From Letharia columbiana (lineage: Eukaryota > Ascomycota > Lecanoromycetes > Lecanorales > Parmeliaceae), in NCBI RefSeq assembly GCF_014066305.1, contig NW_023501184.1, positions 1 through 27,941 of the forward strand: a stretch of DNA of 27,941 bases, read 5' to 3'. The notes under the pieces were generated by a model, which saw only the letters and a list, made by a program, of their open reading frames with translations, did no database searches and had not been told where the DNA came from. Of this stretch, positions 1 to 10,244 are shown one piece after another. Position 1 is the first letter of the stretch. Each line of letters starts with the position of its first letter. A program made the position numbers and the translations under genes.

Positions 1-684
1 ATAAATTAAACTAATTATTTAATCTAATAAATTAAATTAAAAACTATTAATTTAATACTATTAAAAGAGCTTAGAAAGTATATAATTTCTCGCTAGTAAA
101 TAATATTCTAATAAGAATTATTAGTTATAAGCTTATTAAAATAGAGTAATAAAAAAAGTTAAGCGCGAAAAAGAATATTAAGATAAAGAATAGATTATAA
201 CTTTTAAGATTATTTAGTAATAATTAAATAATATAATTATTAAGAATTTTAAAAAGAAATTTTAAAGTATATATTATCTTAATTATTATAATATATTAAG
301 TTTATCTAATAAGATAATACTAGCGTAATTCGATCTCGTATATATCTACTCTATAGATATATAGAATAATTAATATTATTATATTATTATAAATTTATAA
401 CTTAGTTATATTTTCTTAATATTAACTTAGCTTTTATTAAAAATATAAATAGAGATAGAAATTTAATTAGAAGAAAGATCTTTATATCTTTTATATTCGA
501 TTTATTAATATTATAAATATTTAGCTTATTATAATAATAATAATAAGATAAGTATTATAATACGTTAAGATCTTATCTCGACTTAGAACTAGAGCTATCT
601 AGCGAGAACTTAATACTATATATATCTATTCTATAGATATATAGAATAAGAATATCTTAATATTATATTATTAAGTTATAATAT
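1..684. other. AT-rich RIP-degraded DNA, no gene
   Basis: No open frame of useful length is seen on either strand; stops are everywhere. Almost all remaining C and G lie in CpG or CpT/ApG contexts, as expected after C-to-T mutation at CpA. The stretch contains one copy of a dispersed repeat (308-440, listed separately) and, at about 619-672, a second partial copy of its middle part centred on TCTATAGATATATAGAATAA. Confidence 0.75.
308..440 (+). repeat. Dispersed repeat, family 7, copy 1
   Basis: This 133-bp segment is matched by 18267-18396 in the same orientation. Shared landmarks in order are AATAAGATAATA, TATATATCTACT, AGATATATAGAATAATTAA, TATAAATTTATAA and CTTAATA followed by AGCTTTTAT. 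Differences are mostly C/T or G/A. No coding content and no defined ends are visible; it may be a fragment of a larger degraded transposon. Confidence 0.5.
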
Positions 685-1132
685 ACGAGTAAAGGCCTAT
701 GAATTAAATTCATAATCATTTTTTTAATTAGGGCTATCGAGTAAGTAGGTGAGCGATCTTTGATAAGCGAACTTTGGTGAGCGATATTTGAATTCCTTGC
801 GCTTTAATAATTATAAGACTAAATTTTAGAATTTTCAAAAATTCGGAAAGCACAAACAGCGCTTCAAAATTTTAAAAAAAAATTTCAAAATTTTAATAGA
901 AAACAAAAAAGTAATTCTATGTGTTAATAATATACACCTATTTTTTTGATGAGGGAGGCCAGGGGAGGCGTGGGAGGGCGAGATTTTGATGGTTGCGGAC
1001 GCTAATTTATTTACCCGCGATAACTCAGCCGATCTAATTAAAGAGCGTAGCGAATTCGAATTTATAATTGGCTGTATATATAAATTCAAGGTTTTCAAGC
1101 TTAGCTCTATCTTATTCTTTTATATATACTAA
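685..1132 (+). mobile_element. Family 1 element, copy A
   Basis: This copy starts at ACGAGTAAAGGCCTATGAAT, contains the perfect palindrome ATGAATTAAATTCAT (699-713), one internal unit of about 190 bp with GAGCGATATTTGAATTCC, and the conserved 3' block GACGCTAATTTATTTACCC, then ends GCTCTATCTTATTC followed by TTTTATATATACTAA. It is one of the less mutated copies. Unlike the others it carries a G-rich stretch at 951-983. The 87-codon open frame on the minus strand has no ATG start and lies wholly inside the repeat, so it is not called as a gene. No target duplication can be recognised. Confidence 0.8.
953..978 (+). other. G-quadruplex motif in copy A
   Basis: Four runs of three or more G (953-955, 962-965, 972-974, 976-978) are separated by loops of 6, 6 and 1 nt, matching the standard G3+N1-7 pattern. 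The surrounding DNA is over 75% A+T, and other family 1 copies lack this stretch, so it looks like a small private insertion. Folding is inferred from the pattern only. Confidence 0.6.
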
Positions 1133-1854
1133 TTTATATTATTTTCTAATATTAAAAAAAAACTTATTTTATAATAATAGTAAACTCTATTATTAACTCT
1201 ATCGTATACTTTATAATAAACTTTACTATAGATTTTATTAAAGACTTTATTATAATTACTATAAAAAAGATAAAAAAGATAAAAAAGATAAAAAAGATAA
1301 AAAAGATAAAAAAGATAAAAAAGATAAAAAAGATAAAAAAGACAAAAAAGACAAAAAAGATAAAAAAGATAAAAAAGATAAAAAAGACAAAAAAATAAAA
1401 AAGATAAAAAAGATAAAAAAGATAAAAAAGATAAAAAAGATAAAAAAGATAAAAAAGATAAAAAAGATAAAAGAGATAAAAGAGATAAAAAAGATAAAAG
1501 AGATAAAAGAGGTAAAAGAGATAAGAAGATAGTTAAAGAAGAGATAGTAGAAATATACTATATAATAAGACGAAGAATCTTAATAGAGTTTCGAAGAAAG
1601 ACGAGATCGAGATAAAAAATTCGAGGCGAGATTAAAATATATCTTATTATTACGATAAAATTCTAAATATCTCTAAATTATTTCTCTAAATTTTAATATT
1701 ATATATTAAGATTAAAGTAAAATAGAATATAGAATATTATAATATAATTTAAATTAGAGTATAAGATATAGATATTTAAAAAGATAATTAGAAGATATAT
1801 AAGCTTATATTTAAAGAGTTATTATAAAAGTATTATAGAGATATTATAAGAGTA
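1133..1854. other. AT-rich spacer with microsatellite
   Basis: This spacer lies between family 1 copies A and B. The middle is a 9-bp microsatellite (1259-1535, listed separately). After the microsatellite one forward frame stays open and highly charged to about 1614, but it has no ATG and no recognisable domain. The remaining sequence is RIP-degraded with no gene. Confidence 0.6.
1259..1535 (+). repeat. 9-bp microsatellite (AAAAAAGAT)n
   Basis: Roughly 28 to 30 tandem copies of AAAAAAGAT are present, with AAAAAAGAC variants near 1340-1390 and AAAAGAGAT variants towards the end. The period is three codons: in one frame it reads Lys-Lys-Asp, the GAT/GAC variation is synonymous for Asp, and AAAAGAGAT would be Lys-Arg-Asp. 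One unit near 1388 has lost its G, which shifts the frame. A stop codon lies just upstream and no start codon is present, so any coding past is speculative. Confidence 0.9.
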
Positions 1855-3144
1855 ACGAGTAAAGGTCTATAAATTAAATTCATAATCATTTTTTTAATTA
1901 GGGCTATCGAGGAGCGATCTTTGATGAGCGATATTTGAATTTCTTATACTTTAATAATCATAAGACTAAATTTAAGAATTCTTTTCTTATCTGAAAGCTC
2001 ATATTTCGTTCTGGAATTTAAGTAATAAATCTTAAAATTATAATAGAAAAGAAAAAAGATATCTTAAAATTAAATAATGTGTACCTGTTTTTTAATCAGG
2101 GCTGTCCGGCTGTCGAGCGAACTTTGGTGAGCGATATTTGAATTCCTTGCGCTTTAATAATTATAAGATTAAATTTAGAAATTCTTTTTTTATCTAAAAG
2201 TCTAAATTTCCTTCTATAATAAAAAAAAATCTTAAAAAGTTAATAGAAAATAAGAAAGTTATTCTATGTGTCAATAACGTACATCTATCGTTCTACCCGT
2301 TTGCAAAGTTTTAGAACTAGCGTATTACGGTTATGAAACGGTATTATAACGATTCTATACTAGTTGAAAAACCGTTCTAGAATCGATTTATAATCGTTTT
2401 ATAATCGTTTTATAATCGTTTTATAATCGTTTTATAATCGTTTTATAATAGTCGTAAACTATAAATCTCTTCTCTTAGAACTTATAACGATTATAGTTTT
2501 ATAATCGTTCTATAATAATTTTATAATCGTTATAATAATATATTTTAATTTTTTTTATACTAAGTCTCGAATAGGCTAGTAATATTATATAATATATCTT
2601 CTAATATAAAAATTTTATTAAAATTCGAAAAAATCGAATTTTAAGTTACTAGCGTTAATATTTAAACTTATATATACTAAGCGAATTTTTAGCCCTATAA
2701 AGAACTTTAAAATTAATATTTATTTTTAGTTATTATATAGATTATTTATAGTTCTATAAGAATCGTATAATCGTTCTATAATCGTTTTATAATCGTTTTA
2801 TAATCGTTCGATAACTATTATATAACGATTACGTAATCGTTAAATAATCGATGTATAATTATAAGTTAGAATAATTCTTCTAACGAGTATAAATTAAATT
2901 TTATATCGATTATATATCGGTGATATATCGGTTATTTATCGGTTATTAGTTATAGAATCGTTATATAACGATAATATATCTTTAATAATAACTAGAATAG
3001 TATTTTTTAAATAATTGCGAACGCTAATTTATTTACTCGCGGTATCTAATTAAAAAGCGTAGATCTAACGAATTTATAATTAACTGTATATATAAATTCA
3101 AGGTTTTCTAGCTTAGCTCTATCTTATTCTTTTATATATACTAA
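1855..3144 (+). mobile_element. Family 1 element, copy B, split by a family 2 insertion
   Basis: The copy begins at ACGAGTAAAGGTCTATAAAT and carries two internal units (about 1880-2090 and 2100-2287). It is interrupted at 2288-3000 by a family 2 element, then resumes at TTTTTTAAATAATTGCGAAC and ends TTTTATATATACTAA at 3144. Removing the insertion and one TA restores the arrangement seen in copy A, where CACCTATTTTTTTGATG joins directly to the GCGGACGCTAATTT block. It abuts copy D in opposite orientation. Confidence 0.75.
2288..3000 (+). mobile_element. Family 2 TA-TSD inverted-repeat element inside copy B
   Basis: The 713-bp insertion is flanked by TA on both sides (2286-2287 and 3001-3002). 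Its left end reads TCGTTCTACCCGTTTGC; the reverse complement of its right end reads CTATTCTAGTTATT. The first eight bases differ only by transitions, and the less mutated second copy (ending at 24095) has CCGTCCTG, from which both could derive by RIP. A TA duplication with short inverted ends is the pattern of non-autonomous Tc1/mariner (pogo/Fot1-like) elements. No transposase frame is present. It holds six tandem 11-bp units of ATAATCGTTTT at about 2380-2448 and many short AATCG/CGATT palindromes. Confidence 0.7.
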
Positions 3145-4492
3145 TATAAAAGAATATCTTAGCGAAGGGCTATAAGTTACGCTAACCGTACCTTAATTAA
3201 ATTAATAAGATTTATCGCCTTTTAACGATAGCTTTATAATATAATCATGATTTCGAAAAGAATTAAATACGTTATATGTTTTTAGTAATACTTTTTTTAA
3301 AATAATAGCAAATTAGTTTCTCTTAATAAGCGTATTAAATTTTAATACGTTAAATCGGAGGATCTGGTCTATTACGATAGTAATTATAAATTAGTAGAAT
3401 AACGATATTTATATAGATATCTTAGTAATAATAGATTTACGTAAATTACTTTATATAGTTAAATAGACTATTCTTTAACTTAAGTAAATTTAATTAAGTA
3501 ATAAAATTTTATAATATAAGATAGTATCGTAGTTCGAACTAGCGAATATATCTATTATTTGAAATTAATTAAATTTGTAAATGTAATTATTATTGCAAGG
3601 TTCTTAATTTTTTATTCTTTTCGAAATAGTTTTTAATTTTATAACGGTTTCTTAGTTTTATAATAGTGTCGTAACGATATCGTAACGATGTCGTAACGGT
3701 TTTAATCTATAAAACGTATTAAAAATATTATAGTTGTTTTAACTCGATATAATTTTTTATTAATACGTACTAAGATATATAACCGTTAATTATTTAGTTC
3801 GTCTTTTATTCTTTATCGTTTAAAGACGAAGATAGTTTATTAATACGTCTTAATAAAATAATTCTATATTTATCGTATATATATAGTAAAAGAAGGCCGC
3901 TATTACTCGCTAAGATAAGGTAGAGCTAAGCTTGAAAATCTTAAATTTATATATGCAGTTAATTATAAATTCGGGTTCGCTACGCTTTTTAATTAGATCG
4001 GCTAACTTACCGCGAATAAATAAATTAGCGTCCGCAACCATCAAAAAAATAGGTGTACGTTATTGATACGTACGTCATTAATATATAAAATAACTTTTTT
4101 GTTTTCTATTAAATTTTTGAGATTTTTTTTTTAAATTATAGAATAAAACATGGGCTTTTAGATAAAAAAAGAATTTCTAAATTTAGTCTTATAATTATTA
4201 AAGCGCAAGGAATTCAAATATCGCTCACCAAAGTTCGCTCGACAGCCGGCAGCCCGCAGCCCTAATTAAAAACTAGATGTACATTATTTGATTTTAGAAT
4301 AACTCTTTTATTTTCTATTAAAATTTTCTTTTTAAATTATAAAACGAAATATGGGCTTTTAGATAAAAAAAGAATTTCTAAATTCGATCTTATAATTATT
4401 ATAGCGTAAGGAATTTAAATGTCGCTCACCTATTTACTCGATAGCCCTAATTAAAAAATATTTATAAATTTAATTCATAGGCCTTTACTCGT
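3145..4492 (-). mobile_element. Family 1 element, copy D, split by a family 3 insertion
   Basis: Read on the minus strand this copy begins at ACGAG (4488-4492), has the AATGAAT-type palindrome region, two internal units (about 4262-4440 and 4060-4255) and the GACGCTAATTTATTTA block, then GCTCTACCTTAT before being cut at 3916 by a 759-bp insertion. The short outer piece TATAAAAGAATA (3145-3156) completes its terminus, directly against the end of copy B, so B and D are tail to tail. Confidence 0.7.
3157..3915 (+). mobile_element. Family 3 TA-TSD inverted-repeat element inside copy D
   Basis: A 759-bp insertion splits the terminus of copy D. Its ends are perfect 9-bp inverted repeats, TCTTAGCGA (3157-3165) and TCGCTAAGA (3907-3915), flanked by TA (3155-3156 and 3916-3917). 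Excising the element with one TA gives AGAATAAGGTAGAGC, matching AGAATAAGATAGAGC in other family 1 copies. The interior has no long open frame. It contains three 11-bp units of GTCGTAACGAT type at 3667-3700. No second copy is seen in this window. Confidence 0.7.
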
Positions 4493-4683
4493 TTATATCT
4501 AATAGAATAAATATTTAATAATAAATATTATAAATATTATCTTTAAAAATAAAGATATAATAGATTATAGTTTTAATATCTTAATTTTTAATACTTTAAA
4601 AGTAAGTTATAGCTTAATTAAAAGATGCTTTACTCTTTTACTATAAATATAATATTTATTATCTTAATCTATATTTTAATCTT

Positions 4684-7209
4684 TTAATATATATAATAGA
4701 ATAAGATAGAGCTAAATTAAAAAAAAACTTAAATTTATATATAAAGTTAATTATAAATTAGAGGTTATTACGTCTTTTAACTAGACTATCTAAATATATC
4801 TAAGTTAGCTCGCTAGCCCTCTCGAGACTTCTTATTAAAAAAATAGATATATATTATTTAGAATTAAAATAACTTTTTTATTTTCTATTATAATTTTAAT
4901 TTTTTTTTCAAAATTATAAAGCGTAGTTTACGCTTCTCATTGCTAAAAAAGTTTAAAATTTAATCTTATAATTATAAATAGATAAGAAGTAAAAATATCG
5001 ATTATTTAAGATCGCTTATCAAATTTACCGATAGCTCTAATTAAAATATAGATATATATTAGTTAATTTTAAAATAACTTTTATATTTTCTATTAAAATC
5101 TTTTAATTTTATTTAAGTTATAAAGCGTAATTTAGATATTTTAGAAATTTAAGACTTTTAAGATTAAGTCTTATAATTATTTAATAATAAAGAATTTAAA
5201 TATCGCTTACTAAATTTACTCGACAGTCGACAGCCCTAATTAAGAAATAGGTGTATATGATTTAATTTTACAATAACTTCTTTATTTTCTATTAGAATTT
5301 TAGATTTTTTTTTTAAATTATAGATCGTAATTTGGAATTTCAAAAAAAAAATATTCGTTAAATTAAGTCTTATATATATTTTAAGATAAAGAATTTAAAT
5401 CTCGCTTATTAAAAACTTATTTACTCTATTAAGAATATTCTTTAATTAAAACTTAGATAGTCGAGTAGTAATAAATTCAATATAATTTGAAACTATTTCG
5501 CTTCGTTCTCGATTCGAAGTTATAAATCTCTCTCGCTAAAAAAATCGTAAAATAATAAAATTCGTAAAATTCGTAAAATTTATAAGAATTCTATAAACTA
5601 TAGAAATAATAATAATAATAATAAATATAAATTAATTATAATAGATATTAATATTAACTTCTTATTAATTAAATATAAATTAATTTAAAGTTAATTAACT
5701 CTCTATAAACTAATTATTAATACAATCTCTCTTTTTTCTATTAAGATTTTACTATTATTTCAATTAATTACAAGTTTAGGCCTATAAATTAAATTTATAA
5801 AAAGTAATTACTTTATTTTTTGAATCTGATTTCGAGATTAAGTTCGACGCTCGAAGAGTGAGAATATTTTAATTTAAGATTTACTTAAAACTATAAGATC
5901 GAATTTTATAATTTTTAAATTATCTAAAAGAATAGGTAGATTACGTTCTATAGTTAAAAATAGATATTAGAAAATTTTAATAGAAAAAAGAAGTTATATT
6001 AATAATAAGTTTATAAAGAGTTAATTAACTTTAAATTAATTTAAATTTAATTAATAAGAAATTAATTTTAATATCTATTATAGTTTATACTTATTATTTT
6101 ACTTTATTTTTATTTTTATAATTTATAGAATTTTTATTAATTTACGAAATTTATAATTTTATTATTTTTAAGATTTTGCGATTTTACGATTTTTTAGCGA
6201 GAGAGATTTATAAATTCGAATCGAGGACGAAGCGAAATAGTTTCGAAAATTATTAAAATTATTACTACTCGACTATCTAAGCTTATATTAAAGGATATTC
6301 TTAATAGAGTAGATAAGTTTTTAATAAGCGATATTTAAATCCTTTATCTTAAAATATTTATAAGACTAAATTTTATAATTCTTTTTTTATTTAAAAGCGT
6401 AAATTACGTTCTATAATTTTTAAAAAAAAAATCTAAAATTTTAATAGAAAATAAAAAAGTTATTCTAAAATTAAATAAAATTTATTTATTTTTTAATTAA
6501 GGCTGTCGAGCGAACTTTAAAGAGCGATATTTAAATTCTTTACCTTTAAATATTTATAAGACTAGATTTAATTATTCTTTTTTTTATCTAAAAGTCTATA
6601 CTACGTTCTATAATTTAAAAAAAGAATTAAAGAAAATTAATAGAAAATAAAAATGTTATTCTAAAATTAAATAATATATATCTGTTTTTTAATTAGAGCT
6701 GTCGATAAATTTCATAAGCGAACTTTAATAAGCGATATTTAAGATTCTTATTCTTCAATAATTATATATTTAAAATTTAAAAAATTTATCTTATTAAAAA
6801 GCGTAATCTTTACTCTATAATTTAAAAAAATAGTCTTAAAATTTTAATAGAAAATTAAGAAGTTATTCTATATATGAATAACGTATATCTAATTTTTTAA
6901 TAAGAAGATACGAAAGAACTAGCGAACTAACTTAGTTGGTTTAATTAAAGAGCGTAGCGAATTCGAGTTTATAATTAGCTATATATATAAATTTAAGATT
7001 TTATAGCTTAGCTCTATCTTATTCTTTTATATATATTAATAGAACTTATTTTACGCTTTCTAAAAACTTAAGATTATAAAATTCGATTCTATAGTTCTAA
7101 GTAAATCTTAGATTAAATTATTTTCTTTCTTCGAGAGTCGAATTTAATCTCGAAATTAAATTTAAAATTAATTACTTTTTATAAATTTAATTTATAAGCT
7201 TAAACTTAT
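4684..7209 (-). mobile_element. Family 1 long subfamily, copy E, split by copy F
   Basis: Copy E consists of 4684-5769 plus 7040-7209, about 1.25 kb in all, interrupted by copy F. On the minus strand it starts near 7209 with the variant end ATAAGTTTAAGCTTATAAAT, passes the long-subfamily block (ATTTAATTTCGAGATTAAA and onward), resumes at 5769, holds three internal units (about 5240-5450, 5045-5225, 4850-5035) and ends at 4684 with CTTATTCTATTATATATATTAA. Continuity across the gap is shown by copy G, where the sequences left of 5769 and right of 7040 are adjacent. Strongly RIP-mutated. Confidence 0.7.
5770..7039 (+). mobile_element. Family 1 long subfamily, copy F, nested in E
   Basis: This 1,270-bp copy begins ACAAGTTTAGGCCTATAAAT, a variant of the standard end with TTTA in place of AAAG. 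It carries the subfamily block (5800-6290) with AGCGAGAGAGATTTATAAAT and GACGAAGCGAAATAG, three internal units (about 6295-6500, 6500-6680, 6690-6890), the AGAGCGTAGCGAATTCGAG block and the end CTTATTCTTTTATATATATTAA. Together with the oppositely oriented copy E around it, it makes arms of about 1 kb that could pair. Confidence 0.7.
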
Positions 7210-7316
7210 ATTTAATATATATATATATATTAATTAAATTAAATTTAACTTAATATTATTTATATATATAAACTTTATACTTATAAATAACTTTATATAT
7301 ATTATTATATTATTAT

Positions 7317-7722
7317 ACGAGTAAAGGCCTATAAATTAAATTCATAATCATTTTTTTAATTAAGGCTATCGAGTAAATTTGGTAAGCGATCTTTAATAAG
7401 CGATCTTTGATGAGCGATATTTGAATACCTTGCTTTTTAATAATTATAAGACCGAATCTTAGAATACTTAAATCATTAAAAAGCGCAAGTTGCGGGCTAT
7501 AATTTAAAAAAAAATCTAAAAATTTCAATAGAAAATAGTAAAGTTATTAAAGGGTTAAAAGTAGAGTGAGAGATTTTGATAATTGCGAACGCTAATTTAT
7601 TTACCCGCGATAACTTAGTCAGTCTAACCCAAGAGCGTAGCGAACCCGAATTTATGATTGGCTGCATATACAAATTCAAGGTTTTCAAGCTCAGCCCCAC
7701 CTTATTCTTTTATATATACTGA
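7317..7722 (+). mobile_element. Family 1 element, copy C
   Basis: A compact copy of 406 bp with one internal unit. It starts ACGAGTAAAGGCCTATAAAT and ends TTTTATATATACTGA. Its last third (7600-7710) is among the least mutated sequence of the family, keeping CAGTCTAACCCAAGAGCG and GCTCAGCCCCACCTTATTC, and so helps reconstruct the unmutated family. The short open frames on its minus strand lack ATG starts and are judged non-coding. Confidence 0.8.
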
Positions 7723-7781
7723 TATAGAATTTTAATACTACGTTTATACTTTTATTAGAACTAGTATAGATACGATACTAG

Positions 7782-7920
7782 TATAAGTGAGATAGAATAA
7801 GAATAATAAGACTATCGAACTATATAGATGAGAAGAAGATAGAATATAATAGAAAATATCTTCGTTAAGACTCGCTAGCTATAGGGCTAAGTAGTATATT
7901 AAGAATACGCTCGTAATAAC
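7782..7920 (+). repeat. Dispersed repeat, family 5, copy 1
   Basis: This segment matches 18042-18176 in the same orientation: TATCGAACTATATA, then a block corresponding to GGATGCCTCCGCC in the second copy, then CTCGCTAGC and AATACGCTCGTAA. Nearly all differences are RIP-type, with this copy the more mutated. Immediately upstream an 8-bp inverted repeat ACTAGTAT/ATACTAGT (7760-7767 and 7775-7782) forms a possible hairpin. It may be part of an LTR or another degraded element; the type is not established. Confidence 0.55.
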
Positions 7921-8000
7921 TTTAATTAAATTTATAATTAACTATATATAGAGATTTTAGATTTCTTAAATTAGCTTTATCTTATTCTCATATATATAAT
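7921..8000 (+). mobile_element. Family 1 terminal fragment
   Basis: Only the last 80 bp or so of a family 1 element is present: AATTTATAATTAACTATATA, then AGATTTCTTAAATTAGCTTT and ATCTTATTCTCATATATA. It follows the family 5 repeat directly, suggesting that the family 5 sequence replaced or was inserted into an older family 1 copy. Confidence 0.6.
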
Positions 8001-9260
8001 AATAAGATAATATTATATTTAAATTTAAAGTAGAAATATTTATTATATTAAATTTATAAATAGTTATTATAATATTATAAGCTTAGTAATTATAATAGAA
8101 TATAATAATAAATTATTTAAATCTTATAATATTAGCTATAATATTAGAATATAATAATAGAATAAATAAATTACTTAAATAAATAATAATAATAGCTATC
8201 TATATCGAATTTATCGAATTTAAGAGCGTATAAATAGAGATAACTTATAAATAAAAGTAAAAACGAATACTTATAGATGTTATTATAAGAGAGATTTAAG
8301 ATATTTAAATATCTTATATAAATAGCTTATTATTACTATTATTAAAAGATTACGCTTTAATTTAACTATTATTAGATAGTTCTCTCGAAGTTATTAAAGA
8401 GTACGTAATTACTTTAGCTTTAAGATTACTTAGCTTAACAATTTACCCTACGTCGTTAACGTAGAGAGTTCGATAATTTAAGCTATTCTATTATATCAAA
8501 TTCCCTAATTCAATATATAAAAGAATCTATTACTAAGATTCGTCTCTAGTACGCGATATAGTATTATCTATAGTAGGTAGAGTAAGAGATAAGCTTAGAA
8601 TAGGTGAGAGATATCGGGAAGAGAAAAATAAGAAAATGAAAGTATTAAAAGTAGTAGCAGTTAGCTTTATACGACTAGTAGCTTAATAGTAACTAACTTC
8701 GTCTTCTTATATAGTAGATATCTTAGATTTCTATAACTTTCTAATATAAAGTACTTAATATAGTTATTATAATTCTATTATATAATAAAAAGAAATAGAG
8801 CGTTAACTGAAGCCGTAGGGTTAAGAAGACTTATAGACTTTTACTTTACTATTCGTCTACTTACTCGAAATAGAGATGAAACTAGAATACTAGATAATTA
8901 ACTTATCTTCGAATAGTTCTTCTTTAATAGTCTTCCGTTCACACTAATATAGTCTTCCGCGTACGATCTATATATTAAACTTTTAACTCTTAGACTACTT
9001 AATTAAGATAAGAAGCTACGTTAATTCTATATATTATATTATAAAAAATAAAACTAAGTAAAATAATTATATATAGCGATAATATAGTATTTAAATTTTA
9101 TTATAGATAATTTAAAAATAATAGAATAATAATAGATAAAAAGTCTATATTATAAAAATTTATTATTAAATATTAAAAAGTATTAATATAAAAGTATATT
9201 ATAAAAGTTAAATCTAGATTAAGTAATAATATCTACTTATTTAAAACTTTTTCTATTAAA
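8001..9260. other. AT-rich relic DNA, possible solo LTR inside
   Basis: No gene is seen. The part from about 8440 to 9000 has more complex, less AT-biased sequence than its surroundings. It includes a small inverted repeat CTACGT/ACGTAG (8451-8467) and a TATA-like TATATAAAAGAATC at about 8514, followed by GATTCGTCTCTAGTACGCG, an arrangement that resembles the promoter part of a fungal LTR. No paired LTR, primer-binding site or open frame was found, so this is only a suggestion. Confidence 0.35.
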
Positions 9261-9644
9261 TTAATTATTTAATAAATTAATTATTTAATAAATCAATTAT
9301 TTAATAAATTAATTATTTAATAAATTAATTATTTAATAAATCAATTATTTAATAAATCAATTATTTAATAAATCAATTATTTAATAAATCAATTATTTAA
9401 TAAATTAATTATTTAATAAATTAATTATTTAATAAATTAATTATTTAATAAATTAATTATTTAATAAATTAATTATTTAATAAATTAATTATTTAATAAA
9501 TTAATTATTTAATAAATTAATTATTTAATAAATTAATTATTTAATAAATTAATTATTTAATAAATTAATTATTTAATAAATTAATTATTTAATAAATTAA
9601 TTATTTAATAAATTAATTATTTAAAAAATTAATTATCTAATAAA
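9261..9644. repeat. 16-bp satellite, 24 units
   Basis: Exactly 24 head-to-tail units of TTAATTATTTAATAAA can be counted with an unbroken 16-bp register. A few units have TCAATTATTTAATAAA instead (for example at 9293), and the last two are slightly diverged (TTAAAAAA and TTATCTAA variants). The retained C sits in a CpA context. There is no coding potential. Confidence 0.95.
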
Positions 9645-9689
9645 CTAAGATAATTATTAAGAAATGTTAAGAAATAGATAATTATATTA

Positions 9690-10089
9690 TTAATATATAT
9701 AAAAGAATAAGATAGAGCTAAGTTAAAAAATCTTAAATTTATATATATAGCTAATTATAAATTCGAGGTTATTACGTCTTTTAACTAGACTATCTAAGTT
9801 AGCCCGTAAGCCCTTTCGAGCTCTCTTATTAAAAATTTAAATATATATTATTTAAATTTAAGATAACTTTTTTATTTTCTATTAAATTTTTAATTTTTTT
9901 TAACTTATAAAGTGTAGTTTACGCGTCTTAAAGATTTAAGAATTCTAAAATTTAATCTTATAATTATTATAAGATAAGAATCTTAATTATCGCCTATTAA
10001 AGTTCGCTTATTAAAGATCGCTTATTAAATTTACTCGATAGCTCTAATTAAAAAAAAATTATAAATTTAATTTATAGATCTTTACTCGT
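9690..10089 (-). mobile_element. Family 1 element, copy I
   Basis: A 400-bp copy in minus orientation with a single internal unit. Its outer end at 9690 reads TTAATATATATAAAAGAATA and its other end closes at ACTCGT (10084-10089). The middle block reads GAGGTTATTACGTCTTTTAA, a variant shared with copies E, J and M rather than with A or C. It is heavily RIP-mutated. Confidence 0.75.
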
Positions 10090-10244
10090 AAGTTTATAAT
10101 ATAAATAAAAATATTAATTATTTTATATATTTATAAAATAAATATATATAATATTAAATGAAATGAAATTTAAATTTAAATAAATAATAAATTTAAGTAA
10201 GATTTTAAAATATTATAATATTTAAAATTTCTATATTAATTATA

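Noticed and set aside
835..1098. 87-codon minus-strand open frame in family 1 copy A
   Set aside because: It starts with TTG rather than ATG and lies wholly inside a non-coding repeat; the openness is explained by the few stops in this little-mutated copy.
4684..7209. A single large foldback transposon with 1-kb inverted repeats
   Set aside because: The uninterrupted copy G shows that the flanks of the inner element were once contiguous, so nested insertion of two opposite copies explains it better.
7313..7700. Two minus-strand open frames (71 and 67 codons) across family 1 copy C
   Set aside because: They lie within the repeat, overlap each other and have no domain or codon signature.
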